Shown: positions 47,253 through 50,079 of the stretch, piece by piece
How the letters are laid out: every line of letters begins with the position of its first letter
Position numbering within the stretch: the stretch's first letter is position 1
Assembly (NCBI GenBank): GCA_905221605.1
Contig: CAJNDS010002202.1
Span: 1,178,379 to 1,242,378 of the forward strand
Source: Symbiodinium natans
Lineage: Eukaryota; Sar; Dinophyceae; Suessiales; Symbiodiniaceae
Length of the DNA stretch: 64,000 nucleotides
Reading direction: 5' to 3'
Program-made: the position numbers and the translations under genes
Notes under the pieces: model-generated
The model's input: the letters and a program-made list of their open reading frames with translations, nothing else
Told to the model about the DNA's origin: nothing
Database searches by the model: none

Positions 47253-49495
47253 GGGGGGGGGGGGGGGGGGGGGGGGGTGGGTAAGATGGACACTTAAAGG
47301 CTATGCTGCACGTGCGTGCCTTGTAAACAAATACTTTACAAAGGAAACACCCGCAGAATAGACGCAACGCACCCGCAGAATAGACGCAATGCACCCTTAT
47401 CATCAGCACACTGTGTCCTGGGCGGGGGCGCGGAGGGCGCGGAGGGCGCGCTCGCGGAGGGCGCGGAGGGCGCGGAGGGCGCGCGGAGGGCGCGCGGAGG
47501 GCGCGGAGGCGCGGAGGGCGCGGAGGGCGAGGGTGCGGAGGGCAGGGCGCGGAGGGCGCGGAGGGGGCGCGGAGGGTGCGGAGGGCGCGGAGGGTGCGGA
47601 GGGCGCGAGGGCGCGGAGGGCGCGGAGGGCAAGGGCGAGCGCGAGGGCGCGGAGGGGCGGAGGGCGCGGAGGGCGCGGAGGACGCGGGGGCGCGCGGAGG
47701 GCGCGGGGGCGCACGGACGGCGCACGGAGGGCGCGGAGGCCGCGGAGGCCGCGGAGGGCGCGGAGGCACAGAGGAGCATCCACGTGTCCCCGCACTCCCC
47801 TGCCCATCAACCGAATGTCACGCTCCCCACCACGCACCTCTCCCAGCAAAATGTTCCGAACCCCCTCCCTTGACCGTGTCGTCCCCGCACCCTCACGTCA
47901 AAACTCCTCCAAGACCTCAAACGAGAACTCAATTCACAAAGAGCACGCGCAGAATAGACGTTAAGCGTCCAAGGCACGGGGGGGGGTGGGGGGGGGTGGG
48001 TGTGCCTTGCCCACGAGTTTTTGTGCCTTGCCCACGAATTTTTGTGCCTTGCCCACGAATTTTTGTGCCTTGCCCACGGATTTTTGTGCCTTGCCCACGA
48101 ATTTTTGTGCCCACGATTTTTGTGCCTTGCCCACGAATTTTGTGCTTTGCCCACGAATTTCGGTGCCTGGCCCACGAATTTTGGTGCCTTGCCCACGAAT
48201 TTTGGTGCCTTGCCACCAATTTACGTGCCCGAAAATTCGTGGGCAAGGCACAAAATTTCGTGAACAAAGGCACAAAAAATTCGTGGGCAAGGCACAAAAA
48301 TTCGTGGGCAAGGCACATTTTGAGGCTTTAAGCCTCGCCCAAGGGCCTCGAGTTTTTGTGCGGGGGGGGGGGGGGGGGGGGGGTTTTTTGTGCCTTGCCC
48401 ACGAATTTTTGTGCTTTGCCCACGAGTTTTTGTGCCTTGCCCACGAATTTTGGTGCCTTGCCCACCAATTTTTGTGCCTTGCCACCAATTTATGTGCCCG
48501 AAAATTCGTGGGCAAGGCACAAAATTTCGTGGGCAAAGGCACAAATATTTGTGGGCAAGGCACAAAATTCGTGGACAAGGCACAAAAATTCGTGGGCAAG
48601 GCACATTTCGGGTTTTAAGCCTTGCCCAAGGGCCCAAAAATCCGCAATGTGCCTTGTCCACGAGTTTTTGTGCCTTGTCCACGAATTTTTGTGCCTTGCC
48701 CACGAATTTTTGTGCCTTGCCCACGAATATTTGTGCCTTCGTCCACGAAACCCATTAGGGTTTATATATATATATATATAGAAAGAGAGGTTTAGGGTTT
48801 AGGGTTTAGGGTTTAGGGTTTAGGGTTTAGGGTTTAGGGTTTAGGGTTGGGGGTTAAGGGTTAAGGGTTTAGGGTTTGGGGTTTAGGGTTTGGGGTTTAG
48901 GGTTTAGGGTTTGGGGTTTAGGGTCTAAGGTACTACTGGTCGTCCGAGGCTTTGGGCCTCCAAGTGGGGGAGCACTGAAGCTGTTACAGGCCTTGCAGCG
49001 CCCTGTACCCTATGGTAGACCCCAAGCCCGAAGCCCTAAACCCCAACCCCTAAGCCCCAAGCCCCAAACCCTAAGCCCCAAACCCTAAACCCCCCCCCCC
49101 CCCCACAAACCTTAAACCCAAAGCCAAACCCCAAACCCTGAACCGAGATTTCAGGGCTTCAAGGTTGTGACCCCGGGGGGTTCGTAAGGGGTTTCGAGCC
49201 TTGTTGCGTCGCTTCCAGGGTGGACGGTTTGGCTTTGGGTCGGCTCACCGGGATCTCGGGCTCCGGGGCTCGAACCTCGGGTTTAGGATTTAGGACTTAG
49301 GGCTTAGGGGCTTAGGATTTAGGGCTTAGGGGCTTAGGGGCTTAGGGCTTAGGGCTTGGGGCTTAGGGCTTAGGGCTTAGGGCCTAGGAGCTTAGGGCTT
49401 CGGGCTTGGGGGCAACCCCCCTCGGCCGCTCAAGGATGCAGAGCCCGAGCTGCTTGAACATCTTGTTGTCGAAGAGCTCCAAGCCCTCGATGAAC
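20917..49495 (-). CDS. Beta-ketoacyl synthase (KS) domain of polyketide/fatty acid synthase type, in 24 micro-exons
   Basis: Read on the minus strand, 24 exons of 18-73 nt join in frame over 28.6 kb into about 380 residues of a KS domain. Visible family landmarks in order: FDNKMF-K-IS, MDPNQRQ, the ALEVFYETTL helix, IGVFMGG, MANRIS, GPNFFIDLEG, the Cys active site (P-C-S-A-S-L), ALGVD, S-K-K-G-R-C, FDNYADGYIRGEG, GGYINNNGR, LSAPSG, LGD-A-VE, AAKTNIGH, PAAGVAALL, PPSLHL, LNPHI, GIGGSN-AHAIL. KS enzymes condense malonyl units with acyl chains using a Cys-His-His triad. Here Cys and the second His are present, and the first His (HGTGT) reads Asn in N-A-S-G-N. Donors are 14 GC, 6 GT, 3 GA; acceptors are AG, followed by G in 22 of 23. 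The N-terminal 50 or so residues of the domain were not found. The product cannot be deduced. Confidence 0.88.
20945..21120 (+). repeat. TTTAGGG / TTGAGGG array
   Basis: About 25 units; fills intron 23 together with the CCCTAAA array at 21600-21682. Confidence 0.95.
21125..21205 (-). other. Exon-like island inside KS intron 23
   Basis: The minus frame LSAVKLGFPPDPRDQYHHGF is open, but the KS reading passes over it. Unassigned; see also 11105-11215. The island at 21365-21600 is unique with no clear frame. Confidence 0.3.
21695..21755 (-). CDS. KS exon 23: GIGGSN motif
   Basis: Sixty-one nt ending ACTACGIGGSN. Acceptor CTTAG, donor AAC then GTGACT (GT). It aligns to the S-F-G-x-G-G-T-N strand near the KS C-terminus; the usual S-S-F is T-A-C here. 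Confidence 0.8.
21780..22065 (+). repeat. TTTAGGG then TTGAGGG array
   Basis: Heptamers to 21965, then about 15 copies of the variant TTGAGGG. The variant forms a homogeneous block. Confidence 0.95.
22318..22455 (+). repeat. TTTAGGG array
   Basis: About 20 heptamers within KS intron 22. Confidence 0.95.
22490..22625 (-). other. Exon-like island inside KS intron 22
   Basis: The minus strand reads AYNALVADISALNPSLDK and QALTRMQPMWGNLKG. These are protein-like, but the KS reading joins exons 22 and 23 without them. Possible alternative exons or captured fragments. Confidence 0.35.
22640..22775. repeat. G-rich minisatellite (gggggat and relatives)
   Basis: Runs of 4-10 G separated by AT, A or GC. 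It produces long Gly/Pro frames on both strands that are not genes. Confidence 0.9.
22933..22985 (-). CDS. KS exon 22
   Basis: Fifty-three nt, DGVPMFLSTEHVPGAYE plus two bases. Acceptor GCCCAG, donor CA then GCTGCT (GC). It corresponds to the x-P-x-F-x-x-T-E strand after N-P-H. About six residues longer than usual before the G-x-G-G motif. Confidence 0.75.
23190..23290 (+). repeat. TTTAGGG array ending in a family A terminus
   Basis: The array runs directly into gtcttaagggaggggggttc, then atggggggcaggt (23290-23324), a lone family A end. No matching right end is seen within 500 bp. Confidence 0.8.
23502..23550 (-). pseudogene. Partial duplicate of KS exon 21
   Basis: The minus strand reads NELNPHILADVPG, repeating the second half of exon 21 and its donor (about 100 bp away), but the PPSLHL half is absent. 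No acceptor lines up. A scrap of exon copied into the adjoining intron. Confidence 0.75.
23610..23672 (-). CDS. KS exon 21: PPSLHL / LNPHI
   Basis: Twenty-one codons, AMGCMPPSLHLHKLNPHILA plus D, phase 0 at both ends. Acceptor CTGTCAG, donor GAC then GTTCCT (GT). This is the characteristic KS stretch P-P-x-L-H-x-x-x-x-N-P-H. Spacing from exon 20 equals that of canonical KS sequences. Confidence 0.88.
23768..23840 (-). other. Exon-like island in KS intron 20
   Basis: The minus strand is open: GSILSLLPPKLYIVKSLKPV. Not KS. Flanked by TTTAGGG left and C-rich DNA right. Confidence 0.3.
23900..23990 (-). repeat. CCCTAAA array
   Basis: About 13 heptamers. The island 23995-24125 right of it contains an open minus frame (ASRDASGVASSICLAKQADL) that is unassigned. 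Confidence 0.95.
25500..25890 (+). pseudogene. cob: Nuclear copy of mitochondrial cytochrome b, C-terminal half (NUMT)
   Basis: An AT-rich block in GC-rich surroundings. The plus strand encodes, in three frames, LSSN.PLRNSTNNK; RKDFYGKIL; FGFSSFSHPVNAVEA; GLLTPLHIVPEWYFL; YAMLKAV; then after another shift PNRNAGFIIF. These are the conserved C-terminal parts of cytochrome b, including the P-E-W-Y motif of the Qo site. At least two frameshifts (near 25575 and 25770) and later stops show it is dead. Cytochrome b is a core of respiratory complex III and is one of three proteins kept in dinoflagellate mitochondria. The copy sits inside the 15-bp minisatellite, whose units resume at 25887. Confidence 0.92.
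26300..26345. repeat. (TA)n followed by gtagagagagaaa
   Basis: A TA run then a purine-rich stretch. A similar TA plus gaaagagagg pair ends the satellite elements at 48761-48789 and 61097-61118. Confidence 0.8.
26500..26830. other. Unassigned unique island
   Basis: Mixed GC-rich DNA. The 154-codon minus frame (26813-26349) runs from here into the minisatellite and shows no recognisable domain. Confidence 0.4.
27000..27085 (+). repeat. TTTAGGG array
   Basis: About 12 heptamers. Confidence 0.95.
27090..27660 (-). pseudogene. Possible LINE-type retrotransposon tail
   Basis: About 570 bp of unique DNA. A minus frame (27399-27070) contains KGTRFIDDIARAAGQRLWEV and then an arginine/glutamate stretch. 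This resembles the R-x-x-D-D-I-x-x-x-A-G-x-x-W segment found after the reverse transcriptase of many LINEs. Two minus frames overlap, so it would be frameshifted. Weak, by resemblance only. Confidence 0.3.
27806..28722. repeat. 0.9-kb GGGGGGT tract (purine-rich, G-quadruplex prone)
   Basis: Nearly uninterrupted runs of 3-14 G separated by single T (rarely A or C) on the plus strand. It gives 260-350 codon poly-Gly/Trp/Val and poly-Pro/His frames on both strands, none of them genes. It lies in KS intron 20. Confidence 0.97.
28730..29060 (-). repeat. Degenerate C-rich heptamers
   Basis: CCCTAAA relatives with many substitutions; no gene seen. Confidence 0.8.
29079..29134 (-). CDS. KS exon 20: second catalytic His and PAAGVAALL helix
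   Basis: Fifty-six nt: two bases that finish a Gly codon, then HMRPAAGVAALLRVIVGQ. Acceptor CTTGAG, donor CAG then GTGCCA (GT). The His is the one in K-T-N-I-G-H. The following helix is a strong KS signature. Confidence 0.9.
29210..29400 (+). repeat. Degenerate G-rich heptamers with a short island
   Basis: The island 29340-29372 (minus ELFEASRSC) is too short to judge. Confidence 0.6.
29445..29700. other. Unassigned island with a 33-bp poly-C tract
   Basis: Unique DNA 29450-29645, then about 25-33 C (29650-29676). No frame supported. Confidence 0.6.
29852..29903 (-). CDS. KS exon 19: AAKTNIG
   Basis: Seventeen codons plus one base, DTEEEEVLGLLAAKTNI and the first base of Gly. Acceptor GTCGAG, donor G then GCCCCT (GC). 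The K-T-N-I-G-H motif is cut by the intron between the first and second base of the Gly codon. Confidence 0.9.
30040..30175 (-). other. Exon-like island in KS intron 18
   Basis: The minus strand reads LQRYDNVEGPTSLTVPRMHG, then LLLRRMFGSEVR; protein-like, unassigned, not KS. Confidence 0.35.
30445..30660 (-). other. Exon-like island in KS intron 18
   Basis: Minus frame 30651-30415 (FGGVQKSAKQALLGFPGML and on) is open but unassigned. Other frames are partly open too. Confidence 0.3.
30680..30955 (+). repeat. TTTAGGG array
   Basis: About 38 heptamers with TTTAGGC variants near 30845. Confidence 0.97.
31005..31031 (-). CDS. KS exon 18 (27-nt micro-exon)
   Basis: Nine codons, EHVSILENP, phase 0 at both ends. 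Acceptor ATCAAG, donor CCC then GAACCC (GA). Including it gives 22 residues between D-x-V-E and K-T-N, one short of the usual 23. Confidence 0.65.
31455..31725 (-). repeat. CCCCAAAA array (G4T4-like), first block
   Basis: About 30 copies of CCCCAAAA and close variants (ccccaaaacc, cccaaaacctcc). The unit equals the telomere repeat of Euplotes and Oxytricha. It gives Lys/Pro/Asn-rich frames on plus and GFWGFG frames on minus, not genes. It directly abuts KS exon 17. Confidence 0.92.
31747..31786 (-). CDS. KS exon 17: position of the HGTGT motif, His replaced by Asn
   Basis: Forty nt: one base finishing a Glu codon, then CNASGNVLGDAVE. Acceptor CTCAAG, donor GAG then GCACAG (GC). Canonical KS sequences have A-H-G-T-G-T-x-L-G-D-P-I-E here, at identical spacing. 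The first catalytic His is codon AAT (Asn), one substitution from CAT. Confidence 0.82.
31840..32095. repeat. TTTCAGGG and CCCTAAA/CCCTAGA blocks
   Basis: An octamer gtttcagg array (31870-31945), then C-rich heptamers. The island 32100-32180 is unassigned. Confidence 0.85.
32179..32314. mobile_element. MITE-like element, family D, copy 1, with heptamers expanded inside one arm
   Basis: Outer ends cccagatcttcc (32179-32190) and ggaagatctggg (32303-32314) are inverse. The inner arms ccttaagtaaggaatatgcc and gggtatattccttaactaagg are inverse too. The left arm carries five CCCTAAA units between outer and inner part, absent from the right arm and from the second copy at 39871-39976, which has only ccaaaaccc there. 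Confidence 0.8.
32345..32605 (-). repeat. CCCCAAAA array (G4T4-like), second block
   Basis: C-runs and A-runs of 3-8 as at 31455-31725. The two blocks share a tail, caaaacctcaaaaacccaaa, then tccctaaccctaacccccaaaa. Confidence 0.9.
32700..33005 (+). repeat. TTTAGGG array
   Basis: About 42 heptamers with a few TTGAGGG. Intron 16 of the KS gene. Confidence 0.97.
33235..33425. repeat. TATA/TACATA/GATA-rich microsatellite
   Basis: AT-rich short-period repeats, including gataga and catacata runs. Confidence 0.9.
33455..33530. mobile_element. MITE-like element, family E, copy 1
   Basis: acagtccttaatag (33463) faces tattaaggactgt (33509). The right end is followed by taagggggagcatccc. The same order occurs at 43010-43100. 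Confidence 0.7.
33598..33640. repeat. Dispersed repeat, family H, partial inverted copy
   Basis: tagggaatgagggaatgaga is the inverse of the family H tail (cctcattccctcattccc). Preceded by ggctggctgctta. Confidence 0.55.
33741..33802 (-). CDS. KS exon 16
   Basis: Twenty codons plus two bases, ELVANSVRSADVSPLDIEAV. Acceptor CCCGAG, donor GA then GCCCCT (GC). It corresponds to the helix and the loop that leads into the HGTGT motif (canonical A-L-x-x-A-G-V-x-P-x-D-I-x-x-V-E). Confidence 0.88.
33840..34160 (+). repeat. GGGTTTTAG nonamer array
   Basis: About 20 copies of ttttagggt plus gttccaggg variants; an octamer/nonamer relative of the telomere unit. TTTAGGG follows at 34200-34300. Confidence 0.9.
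34440..34690 (-). pseudogene. Retrotransposon RNase H fragment
   Basis: The minus strand reads AATDNLGNACVMKRLLTTKF, PIVAFLMEITASLILNGF and, after a one-base shift near 34505, DWTPRLQNREADALTSSDF. The A-T-D-N start, the middle helix and the late W-x-P-R-x-x-N-x-E-A-D-A-L-T block fit the RNase H region of LTR/DIRS-type elements (catalytic Asp in T-D-N and in E-A-D). It is frameshifted and lacks the rest of the element. It lies within KS intron 15. Confidence 0.75.
34690..34890 (-). repeat. CCCTAAA / CCCTAGAA array
   Basis: C-rich units, including a homogeneous block of ccctagaa nonamers (34795-34855). Confidence 0.9.
34897..34940 (-). CDS. KS exon 15: LSAPSG
   Basis: Two bases finishing a Gly codon, then RSAALSAPSGAMYQ. 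Acceptor TCAAAG, donor CAG then GCATTT (GC). Canonical G-R-S-x-x-L-T-A-P-x-G-x-x-Q. Confidence 0.9.
35262..35281. repeat. Poly-C tract
   Basis: About 20 C. The island at 35110-35200 to its left has an open minus frame (ERACQGDSCRSAVMGTSEI) that is unassigned. Confidence 0.95.
35340..35450 (-). repeat. CCCTAAA array
   Basis: About 15 heptamers left of KS exon 14; a second array at 35545-35620 lies to its right. Confidence 0.95.
35460..35508 (-). CDS. KS exon 14: GGYINNNG
   Basis: Sixteen codons plus one base, DPPIIGLASGGYINNN. Acceptor TCGGAG, donor G then GCCCCC (GC). Canonical I-x-G-x-A-x-N-N-D-G; the Gly codon after N-N-N is split and finished by exon 15. Confidence 0.9.
35745..35885 (-). 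repeat. CCCTAAA array
   Basis: About 19 heptamers. Confidence 0.95.
35905..35922 (-). CDS. KS exon 13 (18-nt micro-exon)
   Basis: Six codons, EVDGKK. Acceptor GCATCAG, donor AAG then GTCATT (GT). D-G is the conserved turn after the K-x-L strand. Reading on past the donor stays open (VIDEDLG), so the exon could be longer. Confidence 0.6.
36046..36170. mobile_element. Short family A element
   Basis: ggtccttaaggaagggggtt, then catggggggttgg, faces aatccccctcccttaaggacc. About 125 bp, no coding capacity, in KS intron 12. It abuts TTTAGGG-like DNA, as the 15207 copy does. Confidence 0.75.
36408..36507. repeat. Direct repeat, copy 1 (pairs with 36766-36880)
   Basis: acttggctgcacta, aggagggtagctata, aaatttttagctgcctt and aagatctgaagttatagtaa recur in the same order 360 bp on. 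The two copies are over 90 percent alike apart from a 10-bp insertion. Confidence 0.9.
36766..36880. repeat. Direct repeat, copy 2
   Basis: Second copy, with agtaaaccca inserted. The pair encloses 36510-36760, which contains a 64-codon plus frame (36511-36705) of no known family. The arrangement resembles two short terminal direct repeats with an interior. Confidence 0.85.
37068..37108 (-). CDS. KS exon 12
   Basis: Two bases finishing a Gly codon, then EGFTGLYVNPLKK. Acceptor CTGCAG, donor AAG then GCGCGC (GC). Supplies E-G of R-G-E-G and the following strand (canonical R-G-E-G-x-G-x-V-V-L-K). Confidence 0.82.
37584..37805 (-). other. Open 74-codon island inside KS intron 11
   Basis: The minus strand reads KAKAGPSDDKVSVGYTIFGR, HTHLKTGGGGWATQKALLEA, then YLDDQHQTY and stops at 37584. 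Composition is that of real protein and there is no heptamer. The KS reading passes over it (exon 11 to 12). Either a nested gene fragment or a captured exon; family not recognised. Confidence 0.45.
37810..38030 (+). repeat. TTTAGGG array
   Basis: About 31 heptamers. Confidence 0.97.
38089..38130 (-). CDS. KS exon 11: FDNYADGYIRG
   Basis: Two bases finishing an Arg codon, then CLSFDNYADGYIR plus one base. Acceptor CCCAG, donor G then GTCAGG (GT). Canonical G-R-C-x-x-F-D-x-x-A-D-G-Y-x-R-G-E-G. Confidence 0.92.
38156..38465 (+). repeat. Homogeneous TTAGGGC heptamer array
   Basis: About 42 almost perfect copies of the single-base variant TTAGGGC, with one TTTAGGG interruption near 38310. TTTAGGG resumes at 38470-38560. 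A variant has spread as its own block. Confidence 0.97.
38745..38815 (-). other. Exon-like island in KS intron 10
   Basis: The minus strand reads GLLAATEGEAVPGFISTKDF. Vaguely like a KS strand, but exons 10 and 11 join perfectly without it. Confidence 0.3.
38828..38945 (-). repeat. CCCTAAA array
   Basis: About 16 heptamers, opposed by TTTAGGG at 39008-39130. Confidence 0.95.
39146..39183 (-). CDS. KS exon 10: AGFLSKKGR
   Basis: Thirty-eight nt, QLSWAGFLSKKG plus the first base of Arg. Acceptor GTGCCAG, donor C then GTGCCT (GT). Canonical S-x-A-G-M-L-S-P-x-G-R. About two extra residues lie at the junction with exon 9. Confidence 0.8.
39660..39870 (-). other. Open island next to a family D element
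   Basis: Two overlapping minus frames are open (MMLLGTMPALCNRALIRLWN; SRLWKRCLGDEGFCFDINIL). Unassigned, in KS intron 9. Confidence 0.35.
39871..39976. mobile_element. MITE-like element, family D, copy 2
   Basis: cttccaaaacccgttaattaagg...ccctaat faces attagggtatattccttaat, then taaggggttttggaag. Compact, with no heptamer expansion. The same ends occur at 32179-32314. Confidence 0.85.
39977..40150 (-). other. Open island, unassigned
   Basis: The minus frame reads CPRHLPADQDSPNDRSEFFF, then CRPAASAPWRVVDENLSAQE. Protein-like. With 39660-39870 it may be one fragment interrupted by the family D element. Confidence 0.35.
40215..40262 (-). other. Exon-like island in KS intron 9
   Basis: After CTGCAG the minus strand reads LTAEGRRKGMPKFLS. 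Not needed by the KS reading. Confidence 0.25.
40728..40798 (-). CDS. KS exon 9: ALGVD strand
   Basis: Twenty-three codons plus two bases: AQCIGSVALGVDCNVHPQGL, then LCL. Acceptor CCCCAG, donor GG then GCCTTT (GC). Canonical A-L-A-G-G-V-x-x-x-L-x-P. Confidence 0.85.
40820..41000 (+). repeat. TTTAGGG array
   Basis: About 25 heptamers, then (GT)n at 41025-41038. Confidence 0.95.
41503..41558 (-). CDS. KS exon 8: active-site Cys (second and third base) and following helix
   Basis: Fifty-six nt. The exon starts with GC, the last two bases of the Cys codon, then SASLIAFNLAVDSIQPDK. Acceptor AGAACAG, donor AAG then GCCGGC (GC). Read without splicing, the residue before S-A-S-L is Gly; joined to exon 7 it is the nucleophilic Cys. 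Confidence 0.9.
41615..41718 (-). repeat. CCCTAAA array
   Basis: About 15 heptamers in KS intron 7. Islands at 41720-41830 and 41885-41970 have no certain frame. Confidence 0.95.
41985..42110 (+). repeat. TTTAGGG array
   Basis: About 17 heptamers; the 5-prime half of intron 7 is the C-rich counterpart at 42285-42415. Confidence 0.93.
42423..42464 (-). CDS. KS exon 7: GPNFFIDLEG, ends inside the Cys codon
   Basis: Two bases finishing a Gly codon, then IHGPNFFIDLEGP plus T. Acceptor CCACAGCCAG, donor T then GAATGT (GA). A GT-AG reading is not possible without a stop (CCA TGA). The single T plus GC from exon 8 makes TGC, the catalytic Cys. Confidence 0.9.
42600..42705 (-). other. Exon-like island in KS intron 6
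   Basis: Two minus frames are open (SALTSTSNMLGLPDFEKGRK; PGVSPNFNVKHAWFARLRER). Unassigned. Confidence 0.3.
42860..42965 (-). other. Exon-like island in KS intron 6
   Basis: The minus strand reads PAFGDRIPTRGEGVVPFPSW, then IEVLSETRLRQ. Protein-like, unassigned. Confidence 0.35.
43010..43100. mobile_element. MITE-like element, family E, copy 2
   Basis: acagtccttcatagg faces cagtactaaggactg, and aaggggggaacatccc follows. Same layout as 33455-33530. Confidence 0.65.
43150..43325 (+). repeat. TTTAGGG array
   Basis: About 24 heptamers. Confidence 0.95.
43330..43605. other. Unassigned island
   Basis: A 64-codon plus frame (43407-43601) rich in Leu/Lys/Pro ends in heptamer-like DNA. No supporting motif; it lies opposite to all recognised genes. 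Confidence 0.3.
43705..43751 (-). CDS. KS exon 6: MANRIS
   Basis: Forty-seven nt: one base completing a Thr codon, NNSPAIMANRISFCM, then G as the first base of Gly. Acceptor GCCCAG, donor G then GCAACC (GC). Canonical N-A-x-S-I-x-A-N-R-I-S-x-x-x-x-L-x-G-P. Spacing across exon 7 is exact. Confidence 0.9.
43790..43870 (+). repeat. TTTAGGG array
   Basis: About 11 heptamers; degenerate C-rich DNA fills 43980-44270. Confidence 0.95.
44270..44375 (-). repeat. CCCTAAA array
   Basis: About 14 heptamers left of KS exon 5. Confidence 0.95.
44413..44441 (-). CDS. KS exon 5 (29-nt micro-exon)
   Basis: DDSGGALGS plus two bases of Thr. Acceptor CCCACAG, donor AC then GAGCTT (GA). The Thr completes T-x-N at the canonical distance before A-N-R-I-S. 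Confidence 0.65.
44935..45007 (-). CDS. KS exon 4: NIGVFMGG
   Basis: One base, then SPRANIGVFMGGPGGMPEFS and AIPK. Acceptor CTCAAG (the only acceptor not followed by G), donor AAG then GCTCCG (GC). Canonical x-x-G-V-F-V-G. Confidence 0.85.
45020..45235 (+). repeat. TTTAGGG / TTTGGGG array
   Basis: Heptamers followed by mixed variants to 45235. Confidence 0.92.
45411..45472 (-). CDS. KS exon 3: ALEVFYETTLSAG
   Basis: Twenty codons plus two bases, ALEVFYETTLSAGMDEKKVM. Acceptor GTTCAG, donor AG then GCCACG (GC). It follows directly on the Q-R-Q of exon 2 with the exact canonical spacing R-x-x-L-E-V. Confidence 0.9.
45755..45930 (-). repeat. CCCTAAA array
   Basis: About 24 heptamers; degenerate C-rich DNA with a poly-C run (46336-46357) follows to 46590. 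Confidence 0.95.
46620..46665 (-). CDS. KS exon 2: MDPNQRQ
   Basis: One base completing a Lys codon, then ISNLEAGGMDPNQRQ. Acceptor GCTAAG, donor CAG then GCCCCT (GC). Canonical I-S-x-x-E-A-x-x-M-D-P-Q-Q-R. Confidence 0.92.
47118..47284. repeat. Poly-G tract with T interruptions
   Basis: Like 27806-28722 but shorter; a third G run lies at 48361-48382. Confidence 0.95.
47424..47772. repeat. 9-bp array (gcggagggc)
   Basis: About 38 copies with 1-3 base indels, giving Arg/Ala/Gly frames on plus and Ala/Pro/Ser/Arg frames on minus. None is a gene. A cgcagaatagacg word flanks it on both sides (47350, 47380, 47949). Confidence 0.95.
48790..48930 (+). repeat. TTTAGGG array
   Basis: Begins right at the end of the satellite element. 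The island 48935-49020 is unassigned. Confidence 0.95.
49454..49495 (-). CDS. KS exon 1 (first recognised): FDNKMF
   Basis: One base, FIEGLELFDNKMF, then AA of Lys. Acceptor GCCAAG, donor AA then GCAGCT (GC). Canonical G-F-x-x-x-x-x-F-D-x-x-F-F-x-I-S. The frame stays open upstream (VYDQQASPR), so the exon could begin earlier. Exons for the N-terminal 50 residues of the KS were not identified. Confidence 0.85.
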
Positions 49496-49637
49496 CTTGG
49501 CGAGGCTTGCTGGTCATAAACCCTGGCGAAGAACAAGTACCAAGCAAAGAAGGAAAAAAAAAAAAACACTAAACTGATGAACCCTAATGTGAATCTAGAC
49601 CCTAAGCCCTAAAGAAGAACCTAAACTTATGAACCCT

Positions 49638-49711
49638 GAACCTTGGCGAGGCTTGCCCTCTAGAAACGCTGGCGAATATGCAGTACCAAACAAAGAGGAA
49701 AAAGGATTTTT
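49638..49711 (-). pseudogene. Partial duplicate of the KS exon 1 acceptor region
   Basis: ccttggcgaggcttgc, then c.ctggcgaa and a gtaccaa.caaag.aggaaaaa tail, repeats 49495-49565 about 145 bp away, copying the end of the intron and the acceptor but not the exon body. Confidence 0.7.
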
Positions 49712-49964
49712 AAAAAAAAAAATAGCTTTTGATCCCTGAACCCTAAACCCTGAACCCTAAACCCTACACTTTATGAACCCTAAACCCTGAACTCTAAACC
49801 CTGAACCCTGAACCCTAAACCCTACACTTATGAACCCTAAACCCTATGCGAGGGAGTTGGCAAGGATTCCGTAACATGTTTGGCAAAACCCAAGATGCAA
49901 AAAGGAAGCATCCGTGAGGGGACTGGAGTCAGGGTTGAGGGTTGAGGGCTTAGGGTTGAGGGTT

Positions 49965-50047
49965 GAGGGCCCTAAACCCTAAACCCTAAACCCTAAACCC
50001 TAAACCCTAAACCCTAAACCCTAAACCCTAAACCCTAAACCCAGGGT

Positions 50048-50079
<32 letters not shown>

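Larger units (their letters stand above)
46738..48795. mobile_element. Satellite-bearing element with forward and inverted arrays (copy 1)
   Basis: Left end gatataacacccacccaccc, then agaaaatcccataacattaagaaa. Right end (TA)n then gaaagagagg. Inside are arrays of a 21-bp unit beginning gtgccttgcccacgaatttt. Three modules (46838, 48000, 48390) each run forward, switch to the inverse orientation, and end in a gaggctttaagcc mini-palindrome plus cttgcccaagggc. Modules 1 and 2 are separated by a G tract, a unique segment and a 9-bp array. Many frames (KFVGKAQ, PCPRIFV) are translated satellite. It lies in KS intron 1. Ends match the element at 60475-61118. Confidence 0.8.

Noticed and set aside
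47316-48331. Arg/Ala/Gly-rich frames of 150-250 codons
   Set aside because: Translation of the gcggagggc array and adjoining satellite.
46829-48724. Spaced 21-bp repeats looking like a CRISPR array, and long frames full of KFVGKAQ or PCPRIFV
   Set aside because: Units are tandem without unique spacers, occur in both orientations, and the frames exist on both strands and in several phases; this is satellite DNA in a eukaryote.
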